Shown: in pieces, positions 1 to 8,400 of the stretch | How the letters are laid out: each line of letters opens with the position of its first letter | Position numbering within the stretch: position 1 is the first letter of the stretch | Source: Halanaerobium sp. | Lineage (GTDB): Bacteria; Bacillota; Halanaerobiia; Halanaerobiales; Halanaerobiaceae | Reading direction: 5' to 3' | Assembly: GCA_003070825.1 (NCBI GenBank) | Contig: QBLP01000003.1 | Location: 1-33,604 of the forward strand | Length of the DNA: 33,604 nucleotides | Notes under the pieces: model-generated | Told to the model about the DNA's origin: nothing | Database searches by the model: none | Seen by the model: the letters and a program-made list of their open reading frames with translations, nothing else | Position numbers and translations under genes: made by a program

Positions 1-97
1 TTATCATTGCTAAGTATTTAAGAGCAATTCAAAAAATTAAAGAGATAACTTGATTCAAACGGTGCTATTTAGATTTCACAACATTTGTCAAAGAGCC
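1..97. mobile_element. Probable end of an insertion sequence (ISL3-like terminal repeat)
   Basis: Read on the minus strand from position 97, the sequence begins GGCTCTTTGACAAATGTTG. This resembles the GGCTCTTTG-type termini I associate with ISL3-family insertion sequences. The boundary falls exactly where the receptor reading frame stops looking like a HAMP-domain protein: the next ten codons are unrelated and end in a stop. A plus-strand frame entering from the window edge stops at 53, leaving about 44 bp to the boundary, as expected for a transposase end followed by a terminal repeat. The rest of the element is outside the window, so family and intactness are unverified. Confidence 0.55.
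3..53 (+). CDS. Possible C-terminal end of a transposase (partial)
   Basis: This plus-strand frame is open from the window edge and ends in TGA at 51-53, encoding IIAKYLRAIQKIKEIT. It sits inside the presumed IS end and points at the terminal repeat, which is where the C-terminus of a transposase would lie. Sixteen residues cannot identify a family, so the call rests on position alone. It could equally be chance open frame. Confidence 0.25.
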   Translation: MIAKYLRAIQKIKEIT

Positions 98-877
98 TAG
101 ATTTTTTAAATTATCTCTCATCTTTTTAAAAGAAGCTGCCAGAATTCCAATTTCATCTTCTTTTTTTAGATAATTACTTTTAATTTCAAAAGTTAAATTC
201 CCAGCTGCAATTTCCCCTGCATAGCTGCTTAAGTTTTTAAGGGGCTCTGTCATTTTAAGAACAAAGACAAAAACCACTGCAAGAAATATCAAACCTGCAA
301 TCAAAGCAAAGGTAGCTGTCGAAAAGGTGATCCCTGACTTCATTGTTTCGACAAAGTCAGTAGATGTACCTAAAGACCAGATACCAACAATTTGATTATC
401 TTCATCTCTTAAAGGCATATATGCTGTCTGATAGCTTCTCCCCAGCACATTTGCTGCTCCGGTAAAGCGCTGCCCATTAAAAACTTTTTCTTTAACCTCT
501 GCTGAAACTCGAGTACCTACTGCTCTGCTGCCGTTTTCTAAGACATTGGTGGCAGTTCTTATCTCACCAGCAAAGATTGTCACAATATTTCCCTGAGAAA
601 GCTCTCCGATCAGATCAACCAGCTGATTATTAGCACTAATTAATGTTTCTCCCTTATATAACTGATCTCCTCTCAGCTCCCATTGACCTGGAAACTTTGA
701 GTCGATAATCTCATAACCCAGTTCTAAATCCGAAACTGCTTTGACCACTGCCGCCTGATTTGCCTCACTGGAAGCAACTCCCTGAATTCTATAAATTATT
801 CCCCCTGTTAAGAGAATAATCCCGATTGTCACCAGCAATAAAATTTTGTACTTGATTGATAGTTTATTAATCTTCAT
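65..877 (-). pseudogene. Chemoreceptor N-terminal half (Cache sensor + HAMP), truncated by an IS
   Basis: The 270-residue reading frame has TM1 (about 12-30), a periplasmic single-Cache-type sensor (about 35-183, with GSRAVGTRVS, FTGAANVLGRSYQTAYMPL and IVGIWSLG), TM2 (about 185-208) and a HAMP domain (about 209-260). Chemoreceptors of this type are usually over 500 residues and continue into a methyl-accepting coiled coil. Here the native sequence ends at NLKNL, and the last ten residues are read from the apparent IS end. The start is the ATG at 877, because AAGGAG lies nine bases upstream; an upstream in-frame ATG at 901 has no ribosome site. It probably sensed a small ligand but can no longer signal to CheA by itself. 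A Fur-like box lies upstream. Confidence 0.75.
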
Positions 878-901
878 TTTCTTTTTCTCCTTAAAATACA
901 A

Positions 902-937
902 ATTATATTCTTATTTCCTTATTGATAATAATTATCG
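902..937 (-). promoter_or_regulatory. Fur-like box and -10 element upstream of the truncated receptor
   Basis: Positions 923-937 read TGATAATAATTATCG, matching the 7-1-7 Fur box TGATAATnATTATCA at every fixed position but the last. A perfect TATAAT lies on the minus strand at 902-907, with no good -35, so the dyad covers the -35 zone. Iron-dependent repression of the receptor is an inference; AT-rich DNA can produce such sites by chance. Confidence 0.4.
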
Positions 938-1084
938 TATTATTAGAAGAAAAAGTAAAGTGCTGGCAGAGTTCAAATTCAGCTTAAATTGACTTCTAAG
1001 ACGACTGAGCTTGTATTTACAGTCAAAGTTGATAACTTTGCTTGGAATTGGTGTTTTCGTAAATTTTAATACAGTTAAATGCAA

Positions 1085-1116
1085 AAAACCGGCTGAGCTT
1101 TAACCCCGCCGGTTTT
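1085..1116. terminator. Hairpin, probable terminator
   Basis: A nine-base arm AAAACCGGC (1085-1093) pairs perfectly with GCCGGTTTT (1108-1116) across a 14-base loop. The flanking A and T runs make it terminator-like in either direction. The 902-1521 gap otherwise holds the Fur-like region, a gene remnant and the nested palindrome; I see nothing else in it. Confidence 0.5.
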
Positions 1117-1173
1117 CATTAGTCTATGCAGCTACTCATTTATTAACTATTATTTAAAATATTTTTTTAGTTT

Positions 1174-1356
1174 CTAGATATCTTCTAGCTTATAAAAAAT
1201 TTCTGCCACTTCTTCAATCTTTTCAATATCTGCTTCATCAATTAATGAGTTCAATTCTTTATCCAGTTTTTCTAATTCAAATTTGCTTTTTATTTGCTTT
1301 TTCAATAACTTGCTATAGCCTTTGATACATAAAATTGAGTGACTTAGAAAATTTAG
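1174..1356 (-). pseudogene. Remnant of the 3' end of an unidentified gene
   Basis: The minus-strand frame is open for 60 codons between TAG (1357-1359) and TAG (1174-1176). It contains no ATG, but the C-terminal part has clear protein character: charged, helical sequence including ELEKLDKELNSLIDEADIEK and IEEVAEIFYKLEDI. Such Glu/Lys-rich helical tails occur at the C-terminus of Rpn-type PD-(D/E)XK transposase-like proteins, but that link is only a resemblance. It lies between a terminator and a nested palindrome, consistent with debris from a mobile gene. Confidence 0.35.
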
Positions 1357-1373
1357 CTAAAATAACTTAATGA

Positions 1374-1470
1374 AAAAAATGCTTATATCAGGCTGAAGAA
1401 CACGATGTTCTGAACTGCCGCCGAGACAGGATGTCTCAATACGGCAGGTAGCCTGATATAAGCATTTTTT
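1374..1470. repeat. 97-bp nested palindrome (cruciform or three-way-junction element)
   Basis: The outer arms, 1374-1394 and 1450-1470, are a perfect 21-bp inverted repeat beginning with six A and ending with six T. Inside are two further hairpins: AGAACA-CGA-TGTTCT (1397-1411), and CTGCCG (1415-1420) pairing CGGCAG (1442-1447) around an inner GAGACA-GGA-TGTCTC (1423-1437). As RNA it folds as a three-way junction and ends in U on either strand. It lies just downstream of cheV and may terminate it. The symmetry also fits a small mobile palindrome (MITE/REP-like). I do not recognise a named RNA family. Confidence 0.7.
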
Positions 1471-1521
1471 GAATTCTAGTTATTTCTAAGTTTTATTTGG
1501 AGTTTAATTTTATAGCTTTTA

Positions 1522-2469
1522 TTAATAATCAGATATCGGCTTCCTCACCTTAACCAGTTGATCAATAACCCCAACCATTTTATCAAGCTCCGGTTTGGTT
1601 ATCTGAGCATCTGCTCCAACTTCCTTACCCTTATGTAAGAGATCCTCACTAATTAAAGATGAGAAAATAACTGTCGGCAGCTTTCTTAAATAGCGGTCTT
1701 CGTGGATTTTTCTAATTAAAGTATGGCCATCCATATTTGGCATTTCAATATCAGTAATAATGCCCTGGACATGATCTAAAATACTATCCTCAGGATTATT
1801 TTCTTTAATCTCCATTAAATGATCATAGAGTTTTTTACCATCACTGTAAATCTTAAAGTCCTCATATCCGGCTTCAACTAGGGTATCCTTAATCATATTT
1901 CTGGTTGTTGGTGAATCATCAGCTAAAGCTAGAGTTTTATTCTTCCTCTTTGCTCTTACATCAGCCGGTGCCTCAGGCTGAACATCAATTTCATTTCCAA
2001 TTTCAGGCTGCAGGTCTTCTAAAATCTTTTCGAAATTTAAAAAGTTAATTAAATCTTTGTTTTCCTCTGACTTAATAACCCCATTGACAAGCTCCCCCAT
2101 CATCCGATCTGGTGGCTGAATATCATCCCAGCCGATGCGGTCAATACCAACTACATTATCAACTGCAAATAAGATCTTGGTACTATTAAACTCCGCCAGA
2201 ATTGACATGATTACTCCATCATTTTCAATCAGTTCCGAATTAAGATAGGAACTTAAATTAACAATCATTATAACATCCCCGCGGATATTGGTCATTCCTA
2301 AAATAACATCTGACTTCTCGGGCAGCTTTTTAATATCCTCTTTTTTAACCCGCAAAATTTCTCTAACCTTTAATACATTTATCGCATATGAGCTGTCATC
2401 TACTATAAACTTAAGTATTTCCAGTTCCCCGGTCCCACTCTCCAGTAATATATCCTGTTTTTTCGCCAT
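1522..2469 (-). CDS. cheV: CheV chemotaxis coupling protein (CheW + receiver)
   Basis: CheV couples chemoreceptors to the kinase CheA and carries its own phosphorylatable receiver, used in adaptation. The 315-residue protein has an N-terminal CheW domain (about 15-150) and a C-terminal receiver (about 178-305). The receiver has the acidic pair D184-D185, the phospho-acceptor D240 in IITDIEMPNMDG, the switch serine in VIFSS and the lysine in ITKPE. Length and domain order are normal for CheV. The ATG at 2469 follows AGGGGG. It stands alone here, with the nested palindrome just downstream as a possible terminator. cheB and cheR lie 22 kb away in the window, so chemotaxis genes are dispersed. 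Confidence 0.93.
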   Translation of the reverse strand: MAKKQDILLESGTGELEILKFIVDDSSYAINVLKVREILRVKKEDIKKLPEKSDVILGMTNIRGDVIMIVNLSSYLNSELIENDGVIMSILAEFNSTKILFAVDNVVGIDRIGWDDIQPPDRMMGELVNGVIKSEENKDLINFLNFEKILEDLQPEIGNEIDVQPEAPADVRAKRKNKTLALADDSPTTRNMIKDTLVEAGYEDFKIYSDGKKLYDHLMEIKENNPEDSILDHVQGIITDIEMPNMDGHTLIRKIHEDRYLRKLPTVIFSSLISEDLLHKGKEVGADAQITKPELDKMVGVIDQLVKVRKPISDY

Positions 2470-2574
2470 AATATGCCCCCTAAACTCTCTCTTTTTAGTT
2501 ATTGTTACTAATTATATATTATTTTAACTGATTTTAACAGGCAGTCTATAAAATAATTTAATTATAATTTCAAT

Positions 2575-3054
2575 TTAATCAATATCTTCTTCTAAAAAAT
2601 TTAGAAAATCCTGAATTTCATTTTTAACTTTTCTGTATTCGTTGGAAAAGTTATCTAACAAAATAGAGATTTTTTTAGCTGAATATTTATTGGCATAAAC
2701 ATTTCTAACCACATGTCTAAAAGCCCTGTATTCATCAAGAATATCTCTACTCTCCTTAGAAATTACAGCCGGCCTTAAATTTTTAATTTTTAATGCCATC
2801 TGATCAAGAAGTTCTTTATGCCAGGATGAACCATCTGGTATATTTTCATCTATTTCTTTTGCAACCTCTAGAAATATTTTCTCAAAGCCTGAATAAAGTC
2901 CATGTAGGTTAAGTGCGACACTATCCAGGTAAAATTCATCTCTATTAATTTTATATTTTTCCCAGACTGTTTGAATTCTCTCTTTAAGTTGATCTAATTC
3001 AGCCAGTTCATCTTCAACTTTAGCAATAAATGTTAAAATCCCTCTTTCAGTCAT
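2575..3054 (-). CDS. HepT-like HEPN-domain protein (putative toxin RNase)
   Basis: This 159-residue all-helical protein carries a conserved cluster DEYRAFRHVVRNVY (R110, R113, H114, R117, N118, Y120), typical of HepT-like proteins paired with small nucleotidyltransferases. In characterised HepT/MntA pairs the HEPN protein is an RNase toxin and the partner neutralises it by adding AMP to a tyrosine near the active site. The spacing here differs from the textbook RX4-6H motif and fits the second HepT-like group better, so RNase activity is inferred. The gene starts within the stop of the MNT gene (ATGA, four-base overlap), so the two are translationally coupled. No target is visible. Confidence 0.75.
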   Translation of the reverse strand: MTERGILTFIAKVEDELAELDQLKERIQTVWEKYKINRDEFYLDSVALNLHGLYSGFEKIFLEVAKEIDENIPDGSSWHKELLDQMALKIKNLRPAVISKESRDILDEYRAFRHVVRNVYANKYSAKKISILLDNFSNEYRKVKNEIQDFLNFLEEDID

Positions 3055-3392
3055 AATTCTACACCTCGCTCTTTAATTTCTTTTTTGAAAGATTCACGGC
3101 ATTCTTTATAATCAAGGAGATCAACTTCAAATCCACTTAAAATATTCATCACTTCAGCATACGCCTTATAAAATAATTCATCTTTGAGCCCAAAAACAGC
3201 CAGATCTACATCTGAACGCAAATAGAACCTGTCTGGATCTAAAACGGAACCAAACAGCACCACTTTTTCAGCCTTATATTTCTCCTTTAGTATTTTTGCT
3301 GCCTTTTTTGCTTTAGTTAGAGCTTCCTGCCGCCGTTTTTCCTTTTCTTCCTTTTTGCTGTCTTTAAATAGAAGTGGATATTTTTTGCTCAT
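3051..3392 (-). CDS. MNT-type minimal nucleotidyltransferase (putative antitoxin)
   Basis: This 113-residue protein has the core of the polymerase-beta-like minimal nucleotidyltransferases: G48-S49 in VLFGSVLDPD, D61 and D63 in RSDVDLAVFG, and a third acidic residue, D91, in FEVDLLDY. The 11 residues between GS and DxD are typical. In known HepT/MntA systems this enzyme AMPylates and inactivates the HEPN toxin. It is the first gene of a two-gene unit overlapping the HEPN gene by four bases, and ATG 3392 follows AGGTGAG. A lysine-rich N-terminal extension (about 40 residues) precedes the core. Toxin-antitoxin function is inferred from family and arrangement. Confidence 0.8.
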   Translation of the reverse strand: MSKKYPLLFKDSKKEEKEKRRQEALTKAKKAAKILKEKYKAEKVVLFGSVLDPDRFYLRSDVDLAVFGLKDELFYKAYAEVMNILSGFEVDLLDYKECRESFKKEIKERGVEL

Positions 3393-3434
3393 GATCTCAC
3401 CTGCTTTCTTAAATTAATTATATCATATAGCTAG

Positions 3435-3467
3435 CAAAAAACCACTACCCGCGGTGGATAGTGGTTT
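3435..3467 (-). terminator. Rho-independent terminator of the coiled-coil gene
   Basis: AAACCACTA (3439-3447) pairs with TAGTGGTTT (3459-3467). On the minus strand the stem is followed by a run of T (3436-3440 as A on the plus strand). It lies just past the stop of the coiled-coil gene and upstream of the MNT gene, separating the two units. Confidence 0.75.
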
Positions 3468-3479
3468 AGTAGATAATAT

Positions 3480-3869
3480 TTATTCATCAAATACTGGTTC
3501 CCCGGTTTCAATAATTATCTGGTGGTGATGATTTTTTAAATAAGCTTCAAGTTCCCCCTGTCTCTTTTGACTTCCTTCCAGGTTGGAAACTCTATGCTCT
3601 AATTGATTAAGTTTAGCACCATGCTCCTCAGAATTAGCAAGCAGAGCGCGCACAATATTTGTGTTTTCTTCCAACTGCGGTTTCATTTCTGCTACATCTT
3701 TTTTCAATGTTGAAACATCAGTCTTTAGTGAAGAGACATCAGTCTTTAGTGAAGAGACATCACTTTTTAATGAAGAAACATCACCTTTAAGTGATGAAAC
3801 ATCATCCTTAACCCCAGATATTTCTTCTCGAACTATCTGCCTGATACCATCTAAAAGCTCCTGATCCAA
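3480..3869 (-). CDS. Small heptad-repeat coiled-coil protein
   Basis: The protein has about 129 residues in three parts: an N-terminal segment like DQELLDGIRQIVREEI, a run of near-identical heptads (DVSSLKG, DVSSLKS, DVSSLKT twice, DVSTLKK, DVAEMK), and a second coiled coil (EHGAKLNQLEHRVSNLEG) ending in a polar tail with HHH. Similar short coiled-coil proteins are common in Firmicutes and phages and have no established role. I chose TTG at 3869 because AGGTGGTG sits six bases before it; in-frame GTG codons at 3881 and 3878 lack a ribosome site. A terminator follows directly, so it is monocistronic. It probably oligomerises as a rod. Function unknown. Confidence 0.7.
   Translation of the reverse strand: MDQELLDGIRQIVREEISGVKDDVSSLKGDVSSLKSDVSSLKTDVSSLKTDVSTLKKDVAEMKPQLEENTNIVRALLANSEEHGAKLNQLEHRVSNLEGSQKRQGELEAYLKNHHHQIIIETGEPVFDE
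3694..3819. repeat. 21-bp tandem repeat, six units, inside the coiled-coil gene
   Basis: The motif ACATC recurs at 3694, 3715, 3736, 3757, 3778 and 3799, an exact 21-bp period, and two adjacent units are identical. Each unit encodes one heptad (DVSSLKx), so gain or loss of a unit stays in frame and changes coiled-coil length by two helical turns. Confidence 0.85.
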
Positions 3870-3944
3870 AGTTAACACCACCTATCTCTTAATCATTTCC
3901 ATGAGCAGCATCTAATTTCTTTATTAATTACCTTTATAAAAGAT

Positions 3945-5450
3945 TTATTTTCCATAAATTGGTTCGGTAACCGGTGGCTGCAGATATTGGTCTACTTCTC
4001 GTGCTGCTTTCCGCCCCTCATCAATGGCATTTACCACCAGGCTCTGGCCGCGGCGCATATCACCGGCTGCAAATACACCTTCAAGATTTGTTCTAAAATC
4101 TCCATATTCTGCTTTAACATTGGAGCGGCTGTCCTGCTCCAGCCCTGAAGATTCGATTAACGTTTTTTCCGGGCCTAAAAAGCCCATCGCAATCAGAATT
4201 AAATCTGCTGACCAGACTTTTTCGGTGCCTGCTTTTTCGACCGGAGTAAAGCGTCCATTTTTATCTTTTTCCCAGTTAATCTTAACTGTCCTGACTCCAT
4301 TGACAGCTTTTTGACCGGAATCATTTTCTTCAGTCAGAATTTCTTCGGTCATAATTAGAAATTCTCTCGGATCAGAACCAAAGAGCTCAATCGCCTCTTC
4401 CTGTCCGTAATCCACCTTTAAGGTTTTGGGCCACTCCGGCCAGGGATTATCTGCCTGACGCTCAGTCGGTGATTTGGGCATGATCTCAAACTGATTGACT
4501 GTTTTTGCTCCCTGTCTGATCGCAGTAGCCACACAGTCGGTCCCGGTATCACCACCACCGATAACAATTACATCCTTATCCTCAGCAGAGATATAGTCTT
4601 GATTCTGGTCACCCAGGATTCTTTTTGTGTTGGCTTTAAGGTAATCAACAGCAAAGTGAACCCCCTCTGCCTCACGGCCTGGAACCTCAAGGTCACGGGG
4701 TTTGGTAGCCCCTCCGGTGAGGACCACCGCATCGAACCCCCTTTGCAGTTTTTCTAAGCTAAGATCGCTGCCGATTTCTGTTCCGGTTATAAACTCTACC
4801 CCTTCAGCCTCCATAATCTTCAGCCGGCGCTTGAGCACCTTATCTTTATCTAGCTTCATATTGGGAATACCGTAGACTAAAAGGCCGCCGATTCTATCCT
4901 GGCGCTCATAAACAGTTACTTTGTGTCCCAGCTTATTTAGCTGATCAGCTGCTGCCAGTCCGGCCGGGCCAGAACCAACAACTGCTGCTGATTTGCCTGT
5001 TCTTTTTTCCGGCGGCTCCGGCTGAATCCAGCCTTCTGCAAAAGCCTTCTCTATAATCTGATACTCATTGGCCTTGATGGTCACTGCCGGGTCATTTAAA
5101 CCCACTGTACAGGAGCCCTCACAGGGCGCGGGGCAGACTCGTCCCGTAAATTCGGGAAAATTATTGGTCTTTAAAAGCCTTCTAACCGCTTCCTCCCATT
5201 TGTTTTTATAGATTAAATCATTCCACTCCGGAATCAGGTTATTAACCGGACAACCGGAAACCATACCACCAATCTCCAGGCCGCTGTGACAGAAGGGGAT
5301 ACCACATTCCATGCAGCGGGCTCCCTGAATTTTAGCAGCTTCTTCGCTAAACTTATTCTTAAATTCCTGCCAGTCTTTTATTCTCTCTTTTGGGGAGCGC
5401 TCTTTCGGTACTTCCCGCTTATATTCCATAAATCCTGTTGCTTTACCCAT
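3945..5450 (-). CDS. gltD: Glutamate synthase (NADPH), small subunit
   Basis: GltD passes electrons from NAD(P)H through FAD and two [4Fe-4S] clusters to GltB, which makes glutamate from glutamine and 2-oxoglutarate. The 501-residue length is normal. The N-terminal cluster region has CMECGIPFCHSG, GCPVNNLIPEW and CPAPCEGSC. The first Rossmann fold has GSGPAGLAAA (FAD), the second has VIGGGDTGTDC (NADPH), and the C-terminal FAD motif is GVFAAGDMRRGQSLV. ATG 5450 follows a strong GGAGGAG site. It lies 18 bp downstream of gltB on the same strand, so the two form one operon with the promoter upstream of gltB. Confidence 0.97.
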   Translation of the reverse strand: MGKATGFMEYKREVPKERSPKERIKDWQEFKNKFSEEAAKIQGARCMECGIPFCHSGLEIGGMVSGCPVNNLIPEWNDLIYKNKWEEAVRRLLKTNNFPEFTGRVCPAPCEGSCTVGLNDPAVTIKANEYQIIEKAFAEGWIQPEPPEKRTGKSAAVVGSGPAGLAAADQLNKLGHKVTVYERQDRIGGLLVYGIPNMKLDKDKVLKRRLKIMEAEGVEFITGTEIGSDLSLEKLQRGFDAVVLTGGATKPRDLEVPGREAEGVHFAVDYLKANTKRILGDQNQDYISAEDKDVIVIGGGDTGTDCVATAIRQGAKTVNQFEIMPKSPTERQADNPWPEWPKTLKVDYGQEEAIELFGSDPREFLIMTEEILTEENDSGQKAVNGVRTVKINWEKDKNGRFTPVEKAGTEKVWSADLILIAMGFLGPEKTLIESSGLEQDSRSNVKAEYGDFRTNLEGVFAAGDMRRGQSLVVNAIDEGRKAAREVDQYLQPPVTEPIYGK

Positions 5451-5468
5451 TTTATCTCCTCCTCTGTC

Positions 5469-8400
5469 CTAATTGCCGCTAACTCGGGCTTTGTCATGTG
5501 CATTTTCCTCAAAAGCCTTCATCAGAGCAGCATCCTTTTTAAGTCCCTGGGCCTCAAAGTCCGCAATCGCGTTAATCATCCGCTGATAGTCGCGGGGCAT
5601 AACCCGTATGAATTTTTCTCTGTAGTTCACCCAGTTATTTAATATTTCAGCTGCCCGGTCACTGCCGGTATATTTTAAATGCTCTTCGATCATTTCTTTA
5701 ACAACTGCTTCGTCTTCTGTTTTAGTTAAATAATCAAGCTCAACCATATCTCCATTTACTTTAGCTTTAAAATCAGCTTCCGAGTCAAAGACATAGGCAG
5801 TACCACCAGTCATTCCAGCAGCGAAGTTGCGTCCAACCTGACCGAGGACAACAACCCTTCCTCCTGTCATGTATTCACAGCCGTGGTCTCCCAGGCCTTC
5901 GACAACAGCATTGACTCCACTGTTTCTCACACAGAAGCGCTCACCGGCCTTTCCTTCGATATAGGCTTCACCGGAGGTAGCCCCAAAAAAGGCCACATTA
6001 CCGATAATAATATTTTCTTCAGCTTTAAACTTTGAGCTCTCTGATTTCTCAACAATTACCTTAGCGCCGGAGAGTCCCTTGGCGAGATAATCATTGCTGT
6101 CTCCTTTAAGTCTAAAAGTTACTCCCTGAGGCAGAAAAGCGGCAAAGCTCTGACCGGCTGAACCGGTGAAGTTGAGCTGAATTGTATCCTCTTTCAGTCC
6201 TTCTGCTCCGTAGCGCTTTGTAATCTCACTACCCAGGATTGTTCCGACAACCCGGTCTGTATTTTTTATCTTTAGATCTTTTTCTAAGCGGAAACCATTT
6301 TCTACTGACTCTTTTGTCAGCTCCAGCAGCTCTCTTAAGTCCAGACTTTTTTCCAGGCCGTGGTCCTGTTCCTGCTGGCAGTAGACAGCCTTTTCTTTAG
6401 CCTGTTCTGGTTGGTATAAAATTGAACTATAATCTAATCCTTTAGCCTTCCAGTGATCCCTTGTCTTATCCTGCTTTAATTTATCAACTCTACCGACCAA
6501 CTCATTGACCGAGCGGAACCCTAAGGCTGCCAGCTCGTGGCGGAAATCTTCTGCCATAAAGCGCATAAAGTTAACCACATGCTCCGGCTTACCCTGGAAT
6601 TTCTTCCTGAGTTCCGGGTCCTGAGTTGCAACTCCTACCGGACAGGTATTTTTACTGCAGACCCTCATCATTACACAGCCTAAAGCAACTAGAGGAGTTG
6701 TCGCAAAACCATATTCTTCTGCTCCCAGCATTGCTGCTACTGCCAAATCCTTACCGGTCATAATTTTTCCATCAGTCTCTAAGGTTACTCGGTCTCTTAA
6801 GTCATTTAAAACCAGTGTCTGGTGGGTCTCAGCCAGGCCGAGCTCCCAGGGCAGTCCGGCGTGGCGGATACTGGTCCTTGGCGAAGCTCCTGTTCCACCA
6901 TCATAGCCGCTGATCAAAATAACATCTGCCTTACCTTTGGCTACTCCGGCTGCTACAGTTCCCACTCCAACCTCAGAAACCAGTTTAACATTGATCCGGG
7001 CTTCCCGGTTGGCATTTTTTAGATCATGAATCAGCTGAGCCAGATCTTCAATCGAATAGATATCGTGGTGGGGAGGTGGTGAAATAAGTCCTACTCCGGG
7101 AGTTGTACCTCTAGTCTCAGCAATCCAGGGATAAACCTTTTTCCCCGGAAGCTGTCCACCTTCTCCGGGTTTTGCTCCCTGGGCCATCTTGATCTGAATC
7201 TCCTGAGCATTGACCAGATAATGAGAATTAACGCCAAAGCGGCCGGAGGCAACCTGTTTAATTGCACTGCTCCTTAAATCTCCATTTTGATCAGGAGTAA
7301 AGCGCTCCGGATTTTCTCCACCTTCTCCGGTATTACTCTTACCGCCAATTCTATTCATTGCTATCGCCAGGGCCTCGTGGGCTTCCTGGCTGATCGAGCC
7401 GTAGGACATCGCTCCCGTTTTAAAACGCTTCATAATCTCTGCTGCCGGCTCAACTTCCTCTAAAGGAATCGGCTCCGGCTGGTATTCAGGTTCTAAAAGC
7501 CCCCTCAGGGTCAGCATTTTAGTACTCTGATCATTTATCTTGGCTCTGTATTCTTTAAATAAATCATAATTATCTTCTCTCACTGCCCGCTGCAGTAAGT
7601 AAATAGTCTCCGGATCATAGAGATGTTCTTCTCCATCCTTCCGCCAGCTGAAATTACCGCCGGTCTCAAGGGTTTCTTTTTCTACTTTAATCCCCTTAAA
7701 GGCACTGTCGTGGCGCATAATGCTTTCTTTTTCAATCTCCTCGATGCCGATTCCGCCAATCCGGGAAGCTGTGCGGCAGAAGTATTTATCGATAACTTCC
7801 TCAGAAATTCCAATTGCCTCAAAAATCTGGGCCCCGCGGTAGCTCTGGACTGTAGAAATTCCCATCTTGGCCATTACTTTTACAACACCCTTCACAGCTG
7901 CCTTAATATATTTCTGCTTAGCCTCATCTTTAGTTATTTCTAAATGACCCTTTTCAACCAGTTCCTCCAGACTTGCAAAGGCCAGATAGGGGTTAACTGC
8001 ATCCAGGCCGTAGCCAATCAAAACTGAAAAATGATGAACTTCTTTCGGCTCACCTGATTCTAAAACCAGACTGAGCTCTGTCCTCAGACCCTTTTCAATT
8101 AAATAATGGTGGAGACCGCTGACTGCCAGGAGGGCTGGTACAGCTACTTTACTGCCGTTTACTCCCCGGTCAGAAAGGATCAAAATATTTACTCCTTCAG
8201 CTATCAATTCTTCAGCTTCTTTAAATAACTCTTCCATTCGCATTTCAAGGCTCTCTTTTTCTTTATCAAAGACTATCTCCAGAGCTGCTGTTTTAAAACC
8301 GGGCTGGTCCATTTCTTTGATCAGCTCCAGCTCCTCATTTGTCAGCAGAGGGTGCTCTAACTCCAGCTGGCGACAGCTTTTAGCATCAGGCTTTAGCAAA

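Noticed and set aside
2288..2527. Plus-strand frame opposite the start of cheV
   Set aside because: Shadow of the CheW-domain coding strand, without a ribosome site.
3694..3819. Regular 21-bp repeats as a possible CRISPR array
   Set aside because: The repeats are directly adjacent with no spacers, lie in frame inside a gene and encode heptads.
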